Origin: Discostella pseudostelligera
Taxonomy: Eukaryota > Bacillariophyta > Thalassiosirophyceae > Thalassiosirales > Thalassiosiraceae
NCBI GenBank assembly: GCA_036940085.1
Contig: JALLBK010003355.1
Location: 1-41,260 of the forward strand
DNA length: 41,260 nt
Direction: 5' to 3'
The first letter of the stretch is position 1, and each line of letters opens with the position of its first letter. This document shows, in pieces, positions 1 through 10,192 of the stretch. A program made the position numbers and the translations under genes. The notes beneath the pieces are model-generated. The model saw only the letters and a list, made by a program, of their open reading frames with translations, was not told the origin of the DNA and made no database searches.

Positions 1-141
1 ATTCGCTGAAAAGTAGGTCTGGACACGCCAAATCCCGCTAAAAAATGTAAAAAAAAGCCAGAAAGTGAATTACGGCAGTCACCCACTTAGTTGATGAATT
101 GTCACATCAAGTGTCTGACCAAGCTGCATGCACTGTGTGCA

Positions 142-169
142 CATTGACATTGACATTGACAATTGACAT
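142..169. repeat. short CATTGA tandem repeat
   Basis: About four near-perfect copies of a six-base CATTGA unit, the last one separated by a small insertion. It lies inside the CpG-poor region and is probably replication slippage. Confidence 0.7.
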
Positions 170-1463
170 GGGCCCTCACTCATCATTAGGCAGGTGTAAT
201 GTACCAACACCACTCACTACCATCACTGACATGGGCAAAAATGATGATGATGTGGTTGTCAAAGACCATGGCAGCATGATTGAGAAATCAATAGGAGCCT
301 ACTACTCTTACTAATAGTAGTATAGCAATGATATGATGCCATTGGGTGGTGCTGGCTCATGTCATATTGAATTGAATTACCTCAGCCACCTCTGCCCTCT
401 GTGATCATCATGACAGCAATGATAATATCCAGATAACCAAGCTTCTTTTCCATGGGGAGGGGATTAAGTTAGGATCATAAATGCCATTTTCATCTCTCAG
501 AAATCATGTTTCATCATCCGTTCCCTCTAATTTAGTACATTCTTCTCCTCACATCTCAAAATGAAATTCAGAATAAGTTCAGGGGGCCAGAAATATTTTG
601 AGTCTCTCTTTATCAATCAATCAGGGGTGGAGCCATCCTGCTAGCTGAGTAATGGGGTGATGTGTTGAGGTATCAAAGCAGTGATAACATTTTTCCCACT
701 TGCTGTTTGGATCCATCGTGGAGCCCTCTGCCTCTGGTTGCTTCTTGATGTTACTGTCTCACTTTCAGCTGCAGAGCACATGAGTAGACTGCAGAATGGG
801 TCACAGCAGTGAAGACTTTGCATGTGGTTATCATTAGTATCTGTTTGTGATTGATAAGACTCATTGTCATTGCAGGCTGTGGAGAAACTCAACCCACTTC
901 TTTCAATAATGTCAGCAACAAGCAACAAGGTTCTGTAATTCTTTACTTCCTTCTTTGATTACAGCAGTAATGTTTGGGTTGCGAGCCGCCCTGGATGGAT
1001 TGTCTGTTGACCAGAAGTTAGAGATTGGTGTATACTGGTGCTTTATTTACCCTTCATTTCTGTTCATGTGTGAAATTAATTGCTGACAGGATCCTTGATA
1101 CTGCCTCTACCATTCCATTTATCAGGTGGAGGATATCCTAGCCTTTGATAGTGCAGAGATATGACCAGGCACTCTTCCATCTGAGAAAGTATGCAAACAA
1201 TAGAAACATCCTCAAATTCATGTGTCATCATCATCTTCACCCCCAAACCCCTTGCATCCATGAATTCATCAGTGTCTTCATCCATCTTGCCATTGAATTT
1301 TGGGTGATGGTACTGGTGGCTGAACCAGCAGTGGCTTCATTTTATGCATAGTTCCCTTAGCACATCATCAGCAGACAATTGCTGACATGCAACCCTTCCC
1401 CTTCTTCTTCCTTCTCCTCTTTGAGGGGCTCTTGTCCTCCACCACCACTTGGGGATCACAGTT

Positions 1464-1676
1464 CCCATTGGTGCCATGAACACAAGCATGATGCCATCTC
1501 CAATGGCAATAGGGCAGTGTGAAGACAATGATCAATGCCAGTTACACCAAGAATGGTGCCAATTCAAATGACAATAGGATGGAAATGCAGCAACCCTTGC
1601 ATGACAATCAATGCCGGTTGCACCAATGACAAGGATGCCAACTCCAATGGCAGAGGATAGATATGCAGCAATTCTT
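1464..1676. repeat. degenerate tandem repeat, about 70-76 bp unit, three copies
   Basis: Two clear copies start with ATCAATGCC at 1531 and 1607. Both share a run of words in the same order: ATCAATGCC, GTTRCACCAA, GATGCCAA-like, CAATGRCA-like, and ATATGCAGCAA or AAATGCAGCAA. A third, more diverged copy lies just before them (1464-1530), with GGTGCCATGA, GATGCCATC and CCAATGGCAATAGG. The divergence between copies suggests an old array. Confidence 0.55.
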
Positions 1677-2075
1677 TAGGTAATCACATGGTGCTTGCAA
1701 AAAATCTTCCATTGATCAATCATTGGAACCACCACACTACTTCTTCTGTGATCAACGTTGATTGTGGCCAGCAAGCAGGATGACCACTGGACTAGCACAG
1801 TAGCAGTGCTGGTTGCTGATGGAGGTGAGAAGGACCAGCAGCAGAGCCAGCATGGTCATGGATCTGCTGGCAGTGGAGACCTGGCTGCTCCTGTAACAGA
1901 GGACTCTGCTCCTGCTGGGCAGAGGAGGTCCAGCAACTACTAGTCCTCCAGGAAGCAATGAGGAGAACCACCAGGCCAGCACAGTGGACCTGGTAGCTGG
2001 TGGAGAAGAAGAAGGACTGCAGTCTGCATGGTGGTGGATCTGGTAGACCAGGCTGACAGAGGAACAATCATGGTC

Positions 2076-2848
2076 TTAGTAGTGCAATCTTAGTAAGTAA
2101 TTCATCGCCCTCATGGGCATATGATGTACTACTAATTTAAAATTTCTGTTATTCTCTGAGAGAGGAATGGTCTTAGGGACTATGGTCAATATTGTGGCGG
2201 GGACGAGGAGTTCAGCCATCAACTCTCGCTTGTCCAAAACTTTGTGAATATCCTTCCATTTTTGACAATTGTTGCATTTCCTTGTAGCCATTGCATAGTC
2301 TATTAGCGACCAAGCAGTTGGAAGAAGGGTAGGAAGTGTGGGGTACTTTTCAATGGAGATCAATTCATCATCATAATGAACCCTCGGGATAACACTTTTG
2401 TTATACATAACTTATGCCACTCACTCACTAGACATCTTTGGCTGTTTTTGCTTCATGTCAATTTCCTCGGTATTATCATTGGTAACGTCAGAGTAGCAGT
2501 ATAGAGTAATGGACAATCTGCCACTATTGCGGTTAGAACCGCCAGAACTACTTCGAGTTCTTGACTGTGTGCTCCGACTGGCAGATGACGAGCATCTACC
2601 TCTTGCAGGTGATCTGGAAGATGGTCTGCGACGATCATGACTGCTGCTCCTGCTGCACTTGCTCGCACTACTGCATCGTCGACGATGCTCCGAGGATGGC
2701 TTGCCATTCCTGCCGTCGTCTTGCTGCTTCTTCGCTCTTGGTACGAGTTACTACTGCCTAGACTGGGTGTCAATTCCGGAGGACCATCGCTGGTATTATC
2801 ATGTATCTGGTGAAAGATGGAAATCATGCCGTTGGCAGCGGCGGCCAT
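2076..2848 (-). pseudogene. uncertain broken coding stretch with an Arg/Ser-rich frame
   Basis: An ATG at 2848 sits in a strong context (aaaccATGGCC) and opens a reading frame starting MAAAANGMISIFHQIHD. From about 2759 down to 2421 another frame becomes strikingly Arg/Ser-rich (short runs such as RRRCSSASK and SRSTQSRTRSSS), like the RS domains of splicing factors. That frame hits TGA at 2421-2423 and TAA at 2412-2414, then reopens in phase at an ATG at 2408 and runs to about 2076. Joining the pieces needs a frame change and two stop codons. A GTGAGT at the first stop could be a donor site, but I found no sensible acceptor. I do not recognise the family. It may be a pseudogene, a gene with introns I cannot place, or chance. 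Confidence 0.25.
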
Positions 2849-3045
2849 GGTTTGACGATGTTCGGCAAAGCGCCATGGTGAATGTGCAGTGTGTGATGGT
2901 GGATGTGGTGACGTGTGTGGTGGCGGGAAGCCTCTCTCTGTAGGTCTGTATGGACTCCACCACATGTAGACTCACAATACTTCTCTACATAGGAATACAT
3001 TCTACAATAAAGGTAGAATTTCCATGAGCACTGATAGGTAGATAG

Positions 3046-3069
3046 AGGTAGAGATAGATATCTCTACCT
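3046..3069. repeat. perfect inverted repeat upstream of the BTB/T1 gene
   Basis: Two 11-base arms, AGGTAGAGATA and TATCTCTACCT, are separated by two bases. The element lies 61-84 bases upstream of the ATG at 3130, so it probably falls in the promoter or 5' UTR. It could be a dimeric protein-binding site or an RNA hairpin. Confidence 0.6.
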
Positions 3070-3129
3070 AGTGGGCCGGCAGTGGAGGAGTGGAGGAACA
3101 ACATCACATTCACATAGGCATTGGCAAAA

Positions 3130-3283
3130 ATGCCTGGCAACCATGGCCACTTCTTTTCCGCCGACGCCACCATGAAGCTCGCTACGGAAGACCCCTCCAA
3201 TAAAAGCCAACAAATAGAACACAGCGGTGCCTCACGGGAGAAGAATTCGAAAAAGCGCTGCCACCCCCAAAGCCAAGAAGATT

Positions 3284-3321
<38 letters not shown>

Positions 3322-4236
3322 AACAACAACAAACCGAATCAGGTGGTGGAACGCTCGCCATGCCCCTGCGACGTCCTGCATCTCAACGTCGGCGGTCACC
3401 TCACCGCCGTCCTCCGACGGACCCTCACCTCCGTCGAGGGTAGTATGCTCGCCTCCCGCTTCAGTGGACGATGGGACGACTCCATCGAAAAAGATAGACA
3501 CGGGAATTTCTTCATTGATCAACCTATGGACTTATTCGAACCCATGATTAATTATCTAAGGGCTAAGGCATGTGAAACAGCTTTGGCGCCTCCGGTAACA
3601 TCACCCGAATTTGAAAGTGAAGAGAAACGAAGAGATTTTGTACGTATGGTGGAATATTTTGGTATGACGTCGGGTATATATCCTACAGTTATGGAAATGT
3701 GTCGTGGCGAACCCATGTCAGCCATGATATGTGGTCATCCCAATTTAAGTGTCCAATCGAATGAATGGGCGACATTTACTTTGGAAACACGTGGGCATAA
3801 ACGTCCCATAACCTCATTTAGTGTAGTATTGGGGAAAGTAGAACGAGCGCAAATAGGATGGGTTCGTACTGGTCATTTCGTGAAGAAGTTACGGCCGGGG
3901 GATCATAAGGGTGTGGGTGAGGAGAAGTTCTCATTTGGATTAGATTGTTGTCGTGGTGGATTGCTCTATCAAGGATCCTTCACCAAGTTAGATGGAATTA
4001 CTACCGAAAAGGGCACGGTGATACGGTGTGAAAACAAGGGCGAGCGATGGTTAGTGAATGGACAACTGGTAGCGTCGAGTATTGCATTGGAGGAGACATT
4101 TCAATTACCGCCGGACTTGCAGCAGTATTCATTAATTCCGGCGTTTTCGGGTAAGGGTGATTGGCAAGTGTGTGAGGTGGAGTTGGATCCGGTGACTTCG
4201 GATCATAAGGCTACGATTTCTCATGCTCATTTATGA
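3130..4236 (+). CDS. BTB/POZ (T1-type) protein with SPRY-like C-terminus
   Basis: The gene is one exon of 368 residues. Residues about 81-155 form a T1-type BTB domain of the KCTD kind: DVLHLNVGGH at the start, a conserved GRWDDSIEKDRHGNFFID segment, then FEPMINYLR. Residues about 225-368 look like a SPRY/B30.2 beta-sandwich (GWVRTGHF, VIRCENKGERWLVNG, LIPAFSGKGDW). T1 domains make oligomers and in KCTD proteins often bind cullin-3; SPRY domains bind partner proteins. A substrate-adaptor role is therefore plausible but inferred. Twelve Asp residues (53-64, coded by 3286-3321) followed by Asn precede the BTB domain. No membrane segment is visible, so this is not a potassium channel. I chose the ATG at 3130; the frame is open a few codons upstream but has no earlier ATG. 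Confidence 0.85.
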
Positions 4237-4758
4237 TAGAGGGAAATACTCGCTGCGATGATGACCCTGCCGAGGTAGATAATTTCAAGGCTGAGTTGAG
4301 ATTATTCGGTAGGATGTTTTGCTGTTGATTGGGGCTTGCGCGAGAGCACCCTCTTGAGATTTTTTTAGATAATAAAGCAATGCAACCTTTCGTCTGAGAT
4401 CGACGATAACCTAAACGAGACACTAATGGATGGAACGCTGAACTGTCAGATAAAACATGTCGAACTTTGAACATGAGAACAAAGAGTACCAGGAATTCTA
4501 ATCAGATTGATAGAAGATATTTCGGAGATAGCAGTGTTAATTATAATGTGTTACTCTAGCTTTCATCCTTGGCATGCAATATCTACCGAGAAGATTTTAT
4601 GTTCGAGTTCGCTCTGCGTCGTGTCGCTGTTACGCTTTTCGGATACGAGGTTTGGCCTAAATCCAATTTGGGCAAAACCAACATTTCCCATTTCCCATTT
4701 CCCTCTTTCCCATTTCCCAATCCTCCTCTCCCCCGCCTGTACTCCCCAACTTTCATCA
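4237..4758. other. intergenic region between converging genes
   Basis: Two 3' ends face each other here. An AATAAA at 4371-4376, about 135 bases after the BTB gene stop, is a candidate polyadenylation signal. From about 4684 to 4735 there is a pyrimidine-rich run with repeated TTCCCATTTCCC words. No gene is seen. Confidence 0.5.
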
Positions 4759-6811
4759 TCAAGCTTCCAACACTAACTGATGAGTCTGAAATGTCTTCCT
4801 CACCACCTCCCTCACATCCTCCACTCCATGCAATGTCCTCAAAAACAACTCCAACTTCAACAACTCCTTATCGGTCGGGTCATCGAACCAACTTTCAATA
4901 GGTATACCATTGTCAACTTGATACCCAAATGCATGGGGACTATTGTCTACCAAGATCGCCTTGGATAAGTCCCGGCCGAGGATATTGAGATCTTTGAGGA
5001 AATTGCCCTCTACTGGGAGGCAGGAATCACGGAACATGCGATGACGGATGAATTTACCCTCTTTCATCATTCGATAGGTCGTGGATATGTTTGGGAAAGA
5101 GGAGTGGCGTGAGAAAAGAGTGAACGAACAAATGCAAGAAGTGCATCACGTTTGATGAATAAATCCAAGCGACACACAAATCACGAAACAATAATTGCTC
5201 ACCAGGATCAATCTTATCCAACAACTTATCCGCATACACCTGCTGACTCGCCGTAAAAATCACCACCTCAAATTTCTCATGAACCATTTCCAAAAACTCC
5301 CTCAAATACGGTCGACATCGGACATGAACCAAATACTCCACACCATGGAATTCCACCGGAAATACCATATCGGCATCCGGTACTGCCTCGACTGTACAAT
5401 GAACCAAAGTTTCATCGAGATCTAGTACAAGGCAAATCGGTGGTGTGGGTGGATGGGAAGTGTAGTTGGGAGGAGGCAAGGCTTTGGGACGGGAAATCCA
5501 TCCGGGTGGTGTGGCGTAGTGATAGGGGGGAAGACATTTGATGAAGAGGTAGGGATTGAATTCTTCATCATCATCGTCATCATCATCGTTGGTGTTAGCA
5601 TGGTTAGCATCATTGTTGTAGCCTACTCGTCCACCACCTTCTTCATTTGTACGGGAGGAGGAGATGGTATATTTGTCAGGAGTGGGAGGTGATTCCTCAT
5701 CATGATACCTAGTAGTAGTGGTAGTCGTAACCACCTCCTCCTCTTCTTCCTCTGTATAACGATAATGAAGCTTGTAATTATTCTCCGCCATGGTCACATC
5801 CCCATCGACATCTACCACAGTTGTAACACTACTGCTGCTATTGGTACTACTTCGCCGAGCAGCAGCCAATGCTGCTGCAATTGAGGAGGAGGTTGCAGTA
5901 ATGTCATTGTTGGCATTTTCCTCCTCTTCATTATCTTGCATGTAGGATCCGGAATTACTTTCAAGATAAGTCGATGATTGGGTAGTTGGACTACGTTGAA
6001 GGAATTTCCCCTCATCATCATCATCATCATCTTCCTCTTCTTCGGCAGGGGTGCTCAACGCCACACCAGAAGTAGCATTAGCGGTAGTTGAAGTGGTAGT
6101 GCCTGATAAAAAGCTCAGCACCGGTGAGAAAATAGCATCTACCTTCCGTCCAACCCAGGATGCTGACGAAGGACCATCGTTATTGCTAGCGATTTCAGCA
6201 TTGCCATCCCCCTCCTCGTCGTTGACATCGCCACCGTCATTGGGAGAATTTGTAGGAGCAGTTGTAGTTTCATTTATGGAGGATGATACCTCCAACTCTT
6301 CAATCATGGTGAGTGCATGCTTCTTCTTCGACCTTGGTTCATGCCTTGCATTGTCGATTGCAGCATCTTTCGTCGCACTAGTACTAGTTGAGAGAGAGGC
6401 AGAGGTGGCAGCAGCAGTAGTTGTTGCCGATGAAGGTGCAGAGTAATTACTATTAGTGGTAGCAGTAGGGGCAACATGATGCGAATCCTTGGGCACCGGT
6501 CGAACATTGTGCATTGGACTCAACGTCGTGGCATGTAATTTCTTTTTGAGTTTACCCATCATCTCTGGAGTTGTCGGAGGTGACGACAACGACGACGACA
6601 TGGAAGGTGTGGTAGTGGTGGAAGAGGCAGCCACCGTGTGGGTGGACTTTGGTGAGGCAGACCATTTTTTAGGACGTTTGGCGCTCAATATCGGTGTGTG
6701 GGTGGAGGCATAATTATTTGAGGTGGATGTGTTGGGTGTTCGTTGTGGTGAGCGGTAGCAGGATGATGATGGAGGAGGAGGAGGTGGCGGAGGAGTGTGA
6801 GCGGCGGTCAT
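4759..6811 (-). CDS. SCP/FCP1-like RNA polymerase II CTD phosphatase
   Basis: There are two exons, 6811-5203 and 5060-4759, with a 142-bp GT-AG intron (donor GTGAGC). The splice restores the family sequence [19 protein letters not shown]. The product is 636 residues. The catalytic HAD motif is DLDETLVH, with Asp464 as predicted nucleophile and Asp466 as acid/base. Later come [18 protein letters not shown] and [11 protein letters not shown], all typical of small CTD phosphatases (FCP1 homology domain). Relatives dephosphorylate serines of the RNA polymerase II tail or other phosphoproteins. The first roughly 440 residues are low complexity (Pro, Ser, Thr, Ala, Asp, Glu runs) and look disordered; small CTD phosphatases usually lack such a long leader. 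The start is the first ATG in frame ([10 protein letters not shown]). It diverges from the Pat1 gene. Confidence 0.9.
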
Positions 6812-7416
6812 GCTGGTGAATGGTTGGGCGGGATGAGACCTGGCGTTATCTAGTGGTGGTGGTTGGCGGCGATAGTATAACACATCTCATGGTCCACCAA
6901 GGTCTACCATGCGATGGTCCATGTCAATGGTCGGTGGCGAGCGGTCGCTGGGCTGGTCGCGCAGTGGATGGCAGAAAAAAAATGACCCACACACTGCAAC
7001 TTCGAAGCATTTCAAGACGCGAAAGCTGAGCTAAATTGGCGATACTGAGTACAGCCGGGCTGTAATAAAGTTCGCCAAAAGATTTCGACTTTATTGTCTT
7101 GCTCAGAACAGCCACCGTCTGTCTGTCACTGTTTCTGGGACAAAGAGTAAAAGAGAGAAAGAGAGTGATCCATCTATCTCCTGTCTGTCCGCTGTTTCTG
7201 GTTTCTGGACAGAAGAGAAAGCGAGAGATCCTGTCTGTCCGTCGTTGTTGACTTCCACGTGTCATAGACCTCCACCTCACAGCTCACAGCGTCGCTCGCT
7301 CGATGCACCATCGACGCAGCGCAGCAGCAGCGAACCATAATCGCCGCCGGCTTCCTAAGTATGCCGAAGGCAACATCGTAGTACTCTGATCTGCCCAATA
7401 CTAATAATATCCAACC
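6812..7416. promoter_or_regulatory. divergent promoter region of CTD phosphatase and Pat1 genes
   Basis: About 600 bases separate two start codons pointing away from each other, so both promoters must lie here. Visible elements are GGGCGGGA at about 6827, TTCGCCAAAAG near 7071, the CTGTCTGTC tandem repeat (7118-7241) and a CACGTG box at about 7257. No protein-coding gene is convincing. Confidence 0.6.
7118..7241. repeat. degenerate tandem repeat with CTGTCTGTC core
   Basis: The unit begins with CTGTCTGTC, then CTGTTTCTGG, then a GA-rich stretch, then GATC. Copies start at about 7118 and 7181, and a partial third at 7231. It lies about 180-300 bases upstream of the Pat1 ATG. The core also occurs in other promoters of this window. 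Confidence 0.6.
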
Positions 7417-9789
7417 ATGAACGACCCTAATGACATATTCGAATCTCTCGGTGGATCCTTACTCAACGACCTACTTGCCGATCTCAATGCCGCGGTGTCG
7501 TCATCCGGTAATCACAACAATGGCGGCGTAGGTGGCGCATCATCACAGCAACAACAGCACCAGCAACCACTGTCCAACACGTTCAGCATCGATGATAGTC
7601 CCGATGACCTTTTTGCATTGTTAGAACAAGAATTGATATCGACTTATGCCGATCCATCACCCTCCTCTCCTTCTAAATCTTTGGGAATGCTGCTTTCGGG
7701 TGGGGTCGGCGGCGGTGGGGACATGGCCTCTACCTCGGCGGGTGCCATGGTGGTGAATACTGCTGCTGGCGGCGTTGTCGTCGATAGCAATACAGAAGAG
7801 GGCGTATGGTCCAATTCACTGTCTCAATTTGGGAATATGAGTCTGGCAGCAGACTTTTTGGCGGCGGATACGGCAAGCAAGCAGCAGCAACAACAACAAC
7901 AACAAAAGCAGCAGGGGGTGAAGAAACAACAGGTGGTAAATCAATTTGATGAATCATTATTTGATCAGCAGGGCGGGGAGTATCAATTGGAGGAAGATGT
8001 GGTGTATGGTGGTGATACCGCAGCGTTTAATGCTTTAATGGGTGCCTCGAGGGCAAAGGGACCACCTACTGCTGAAACTGCTACTGCTACGGCTACGAAC
8101 ATTGCGGCACCATCATCATCATCATCAGCTACCATCATTGCAGACACCACCAACGCTCCTCCACCACCACAAGCACCACCAGCACCACCTCTCCTTCTTC
8201 CTCCTGTTCAACCTGCCATGATGTTCCCACCACCTCCTCCCCACATGACCGGATTTGTCATGCCACCACCCCCGGGTGTTCCAGTTCTTCCTCCCCAACC
8301 ACCCATGATGTTGAATCCAATGCTAGTACCAGTGCCACCCGTGATGCCTATCATGGGAATGATCCCCCCACCTCATCTACAGAATAGGGGGACGATGGCA
8401 GGTAGTCGTGCAGGAGGTGCAGGTGCAGGTCCAGCAGCACCATTTGACTCGGATGATTTCCCTGCATTGGGTTCGACTGCTACTGCTACCACCGACGGAC
8501 GAAAGAATCAAGAGGAATCCAAGATGACCACCACCACCGCCGCCATTGTCACACCAACGATGGAGAACAACATCATCCTTGGCACAACTACTATTATTCC
8601 ATCGGAAGCTCAAATCATCTTCAACAACACCAATCCACACACTCCACCCATCTCCGCCCACCTAATCCAATCCAAATTAATGCCATTCCGTGACACTTGT
8701 TTCATTGTCAATATCATGATGCGTACATTGAAAAGTTCGGATGCGTATAATGACGATTATTATCATTGGAGTGTCCTCAATCGAGCAACAACGAATGGTG
8801 CGAGTAACCCCCAACATCTTGCTATGCCAGGGACGATGATGCCCCCGACGGTTCAGCCTACGCCACTATTGAAGGGGATGAAGGAAACAGTCAAGGAACA
8901 ACAGCATGCATTCCAACAGCGGGTAAAAGCCCGTGCTAAGACCTTTGCCGAAGAGCAGAAGAGTCTAGGGCAGTTGGTGAAAACCAATGTCAAACGTCCC
9001 AAGGCATTGTTGGATACACCCGTGTTGAAGAAAGAGGATGAGTCCGAAGACACTTCTGCTACTGGTACCACTACAGCAATGGCATTGGACAACAAGTATG
9101 AAGCAGGTCAGCAAGTCAGTCGTATCCACTTGTGGAAAGCACGCGTGACCATCGACCGGGGGTACACTGCCTTCCTCTCGTTAATGGAGTTACGTCGTTT
9201 AATTCAAACACAAATGCGCGGTGATCCTCGTATCCTACAAGAATTAATGGTCGATGTCAAATCGAATATTGATCTATTGCATTCCTCCTTGGGTGTGTCG
9301 GTCCAAGTGAATGCTGAGGGAAGTAAAACAATTGAAATTGATAAAGTACGATTGAGCACAACACTTTCCTTACCCAAAGGACGGATATTGTGTGCCCGAT
9401 CAATTGAGGAGGGGATTGTACCCCACCCCAGTGCATGTAATCTCTTACCCGTGGCATTAAATGCCATCTTCTCGGAGTCGTTACCAGTGGATGGAGAGGA
9501 GCGACTACTGCATGCATTTACGGGGTTGATTCTTACGGAAAGTCCAGGTGTCGATCCGAGGATATTGTGTATGTGTTTGGAGGTGGCTACGTCGTTTGCC
9601 TCGTCGGAGAATACACCAACTATTGATTGCATTGCATCGAACAGTAGCAGCCTGACCAGCAGTCGCATGAGAATGAATTTGTTGCATGCGGTATTGTCCA
9701 TGGGGAAGCATGTTTGCGCAGGATCGTCTTTGAATAATGATTGGATGGAGAGGGAACAACTTTTTCGTGGCATGCTGAATCTCTCCTGA
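7417..9789 (+). CDS. PAT1: Pat1-like mRNA decapping activator
   Basis: The gene is a single exon of 790 residues. The N-terminus is low complexity, with Gln runs (about 155-165) and a proline/methionine-rich middle (PPPPPHMTGFVMPPPPG) typical of Pat1. Residues about 415-450 match the conserved Pat1 core, ending in DAYNDDYYHW. A C-terminal helical region follows from about 565 (VSRIHLWKARVTIDRGY, then FLSLMELRRLI), as in the Pat1 C-terminal superhelix. Pat1 links deadenylated mRNA and the Lsm1-7 ring to the Dcp2 decapping enzyme in cytoplasmic P-bodies. A DFPALG motif lies near residue 348. The start ATG has a good context (ccaaccATG). The family match is strong overall, although the N-terminal half cannot be aligned. 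Confidence 0.85.
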   Translation: MNDPNDIFESLGGSLLNDLLADLNAAVSSSGNHNNGGVGGASSQQQQHQQPLSNTFSIDDSPDDLFALLEQELISTYADPSPSSPSKSLGMLLSGGVGGGGDMASTSAGAMVVNTAAGGVVVDSNTEEGVWSNSLSQFGNMSLAADFLAADTASKQQQQQQQQKQQGVKKQQVVNQFDESLFDQQGGEYQLEEDVVYGGDTAAFNALMGASRAKGPPTAETATATATNIAAPSSSSSATIIADTTNAPPPPQAPPAPPLLLPPVQPAMMFPPPPPHMTGFVMPPPPGVPVLPPQPPMMLNPMLVPVPPVMPIMGMIPPPHLQNRGTMAGSRAGGAGAGPAAPFDSDDFPALGSTATATTDGRKNQEESKMTTTTAAIVTPTMENNIILGTTTIIPSEAQIIFNNTNPHTPPISAHLIQSKLMPFRDTCFIVNIMMRTLKSSDAYNDDYYHWSVLNRATTNGASNPQHLAMPGTMMPPTVQPTPLLKGMKETVKEQQHAFQQRVKARAKTFAEEQKSLGQLVKTNVKRPKALLDTPVLKKEDESEDTSATGTTTAMALDNKYEAGQQVSRIHLWKARVTIDRGYTAFLSLMELRRLIQTQMRGDPRILQELMVDVKSNIDLLHSSLGVSVQVNAEGSKTIEIDKVRLSTTLSLPKGRILCARSIEEGIVPHPSACNLLPVALNAIFSESLPVDGEERLLHAFTGLILTESPGVDPRILCMCLEVATSFASSENTPTIDCIASNSSSLTSSRMRMNLLHAVLSMGKHVCAGSSLNNDWMEREQLFRGMLNLS

Positions 9790-10192
9790 GATAGGATTAC
9801 TAGAATGAATGGGCTGGATCGAAAGGAAGCACATCCATCATCTTTCGGTGGCGTATTTTAATGACCGCAATGAACTATAATTAACTGCTTACATTGAATT
9901 TCTAAATGTCATTGAACTGTCGGAGTAGTCAAGCGGAGAAACGAATTACTTATCACGAGAGTCGTATTTCTGCTTTCGAACAGTTATAATTGAAGACACG
10001 GAAGCTGAACTCAATGAGAGATAGGGCAAACGCACTTGACATTTCAGAGTGATCAAAGAAAGAAGGATATCTATATGAAAGGTTATCAGTAGTCCTCCCT
10101 CCACCACGCAAATACCACACCTACTACCTAGCAGCAGGCGTCCGGGGACTTGAAGTGCACACAACTTTTCAACACATGGACAAAGTAGAGCA
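9790..10192. other. intergenic region between converging genes
   Basis: Two 3' ends meet here, from Pat1 on the plus strand and the hnRNP-like gene on the minus strand. I see no gene, repeat or RNA in it, and I did not find a confident polyadenylation signal. Confidence 0.5.

Larger units (their letters stand above)
80..2104. other. CpG-depleted, gene-free region, probable relic repeat
   Basis: No open reading frame here looks like a real protein. The longest candidates (641-928 minus, 1752-2067 on both strands) have no recognisable domain, and several overlap on both strands. Reading base by base I count about six CG dinucleotides in about 2 kb, while TG and CA are very common. The neighbouring genes carry several CG per 100 bp. 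This pattern is what long-term cytosine methylation and deamination leave behind, and diatom transposable elements are known to be methylated. I infer an old silenced repeat, but no terminal repeats or transposase can be seen. Confidence 0.55.

Noticed and set aside
641..928. 95-residue minus-strand frame
   Set aside because: No domain, no good start context, and it lies in the CpG-depleted region.
1752..2067. Overlapping open frames on both strands
   Set aside because: The DNA here is short, CTGG/CCAG-rich and almost without CG; neither strand gives a domain or a sensible start.
3232..3522. Minus-strand open frame with a valine run
   Set aside because: It is the reverse reading of the Asp-coding GAC repeat in the BTB gene. 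Low complexity in the real gene keeps several frames open.
3130..4236. Potassium channel annotation for the T1-domain protein
   Set aside because: No membrane segment and no pore motif; T1-type BTB domains also occur in soluble KCTD proteins.
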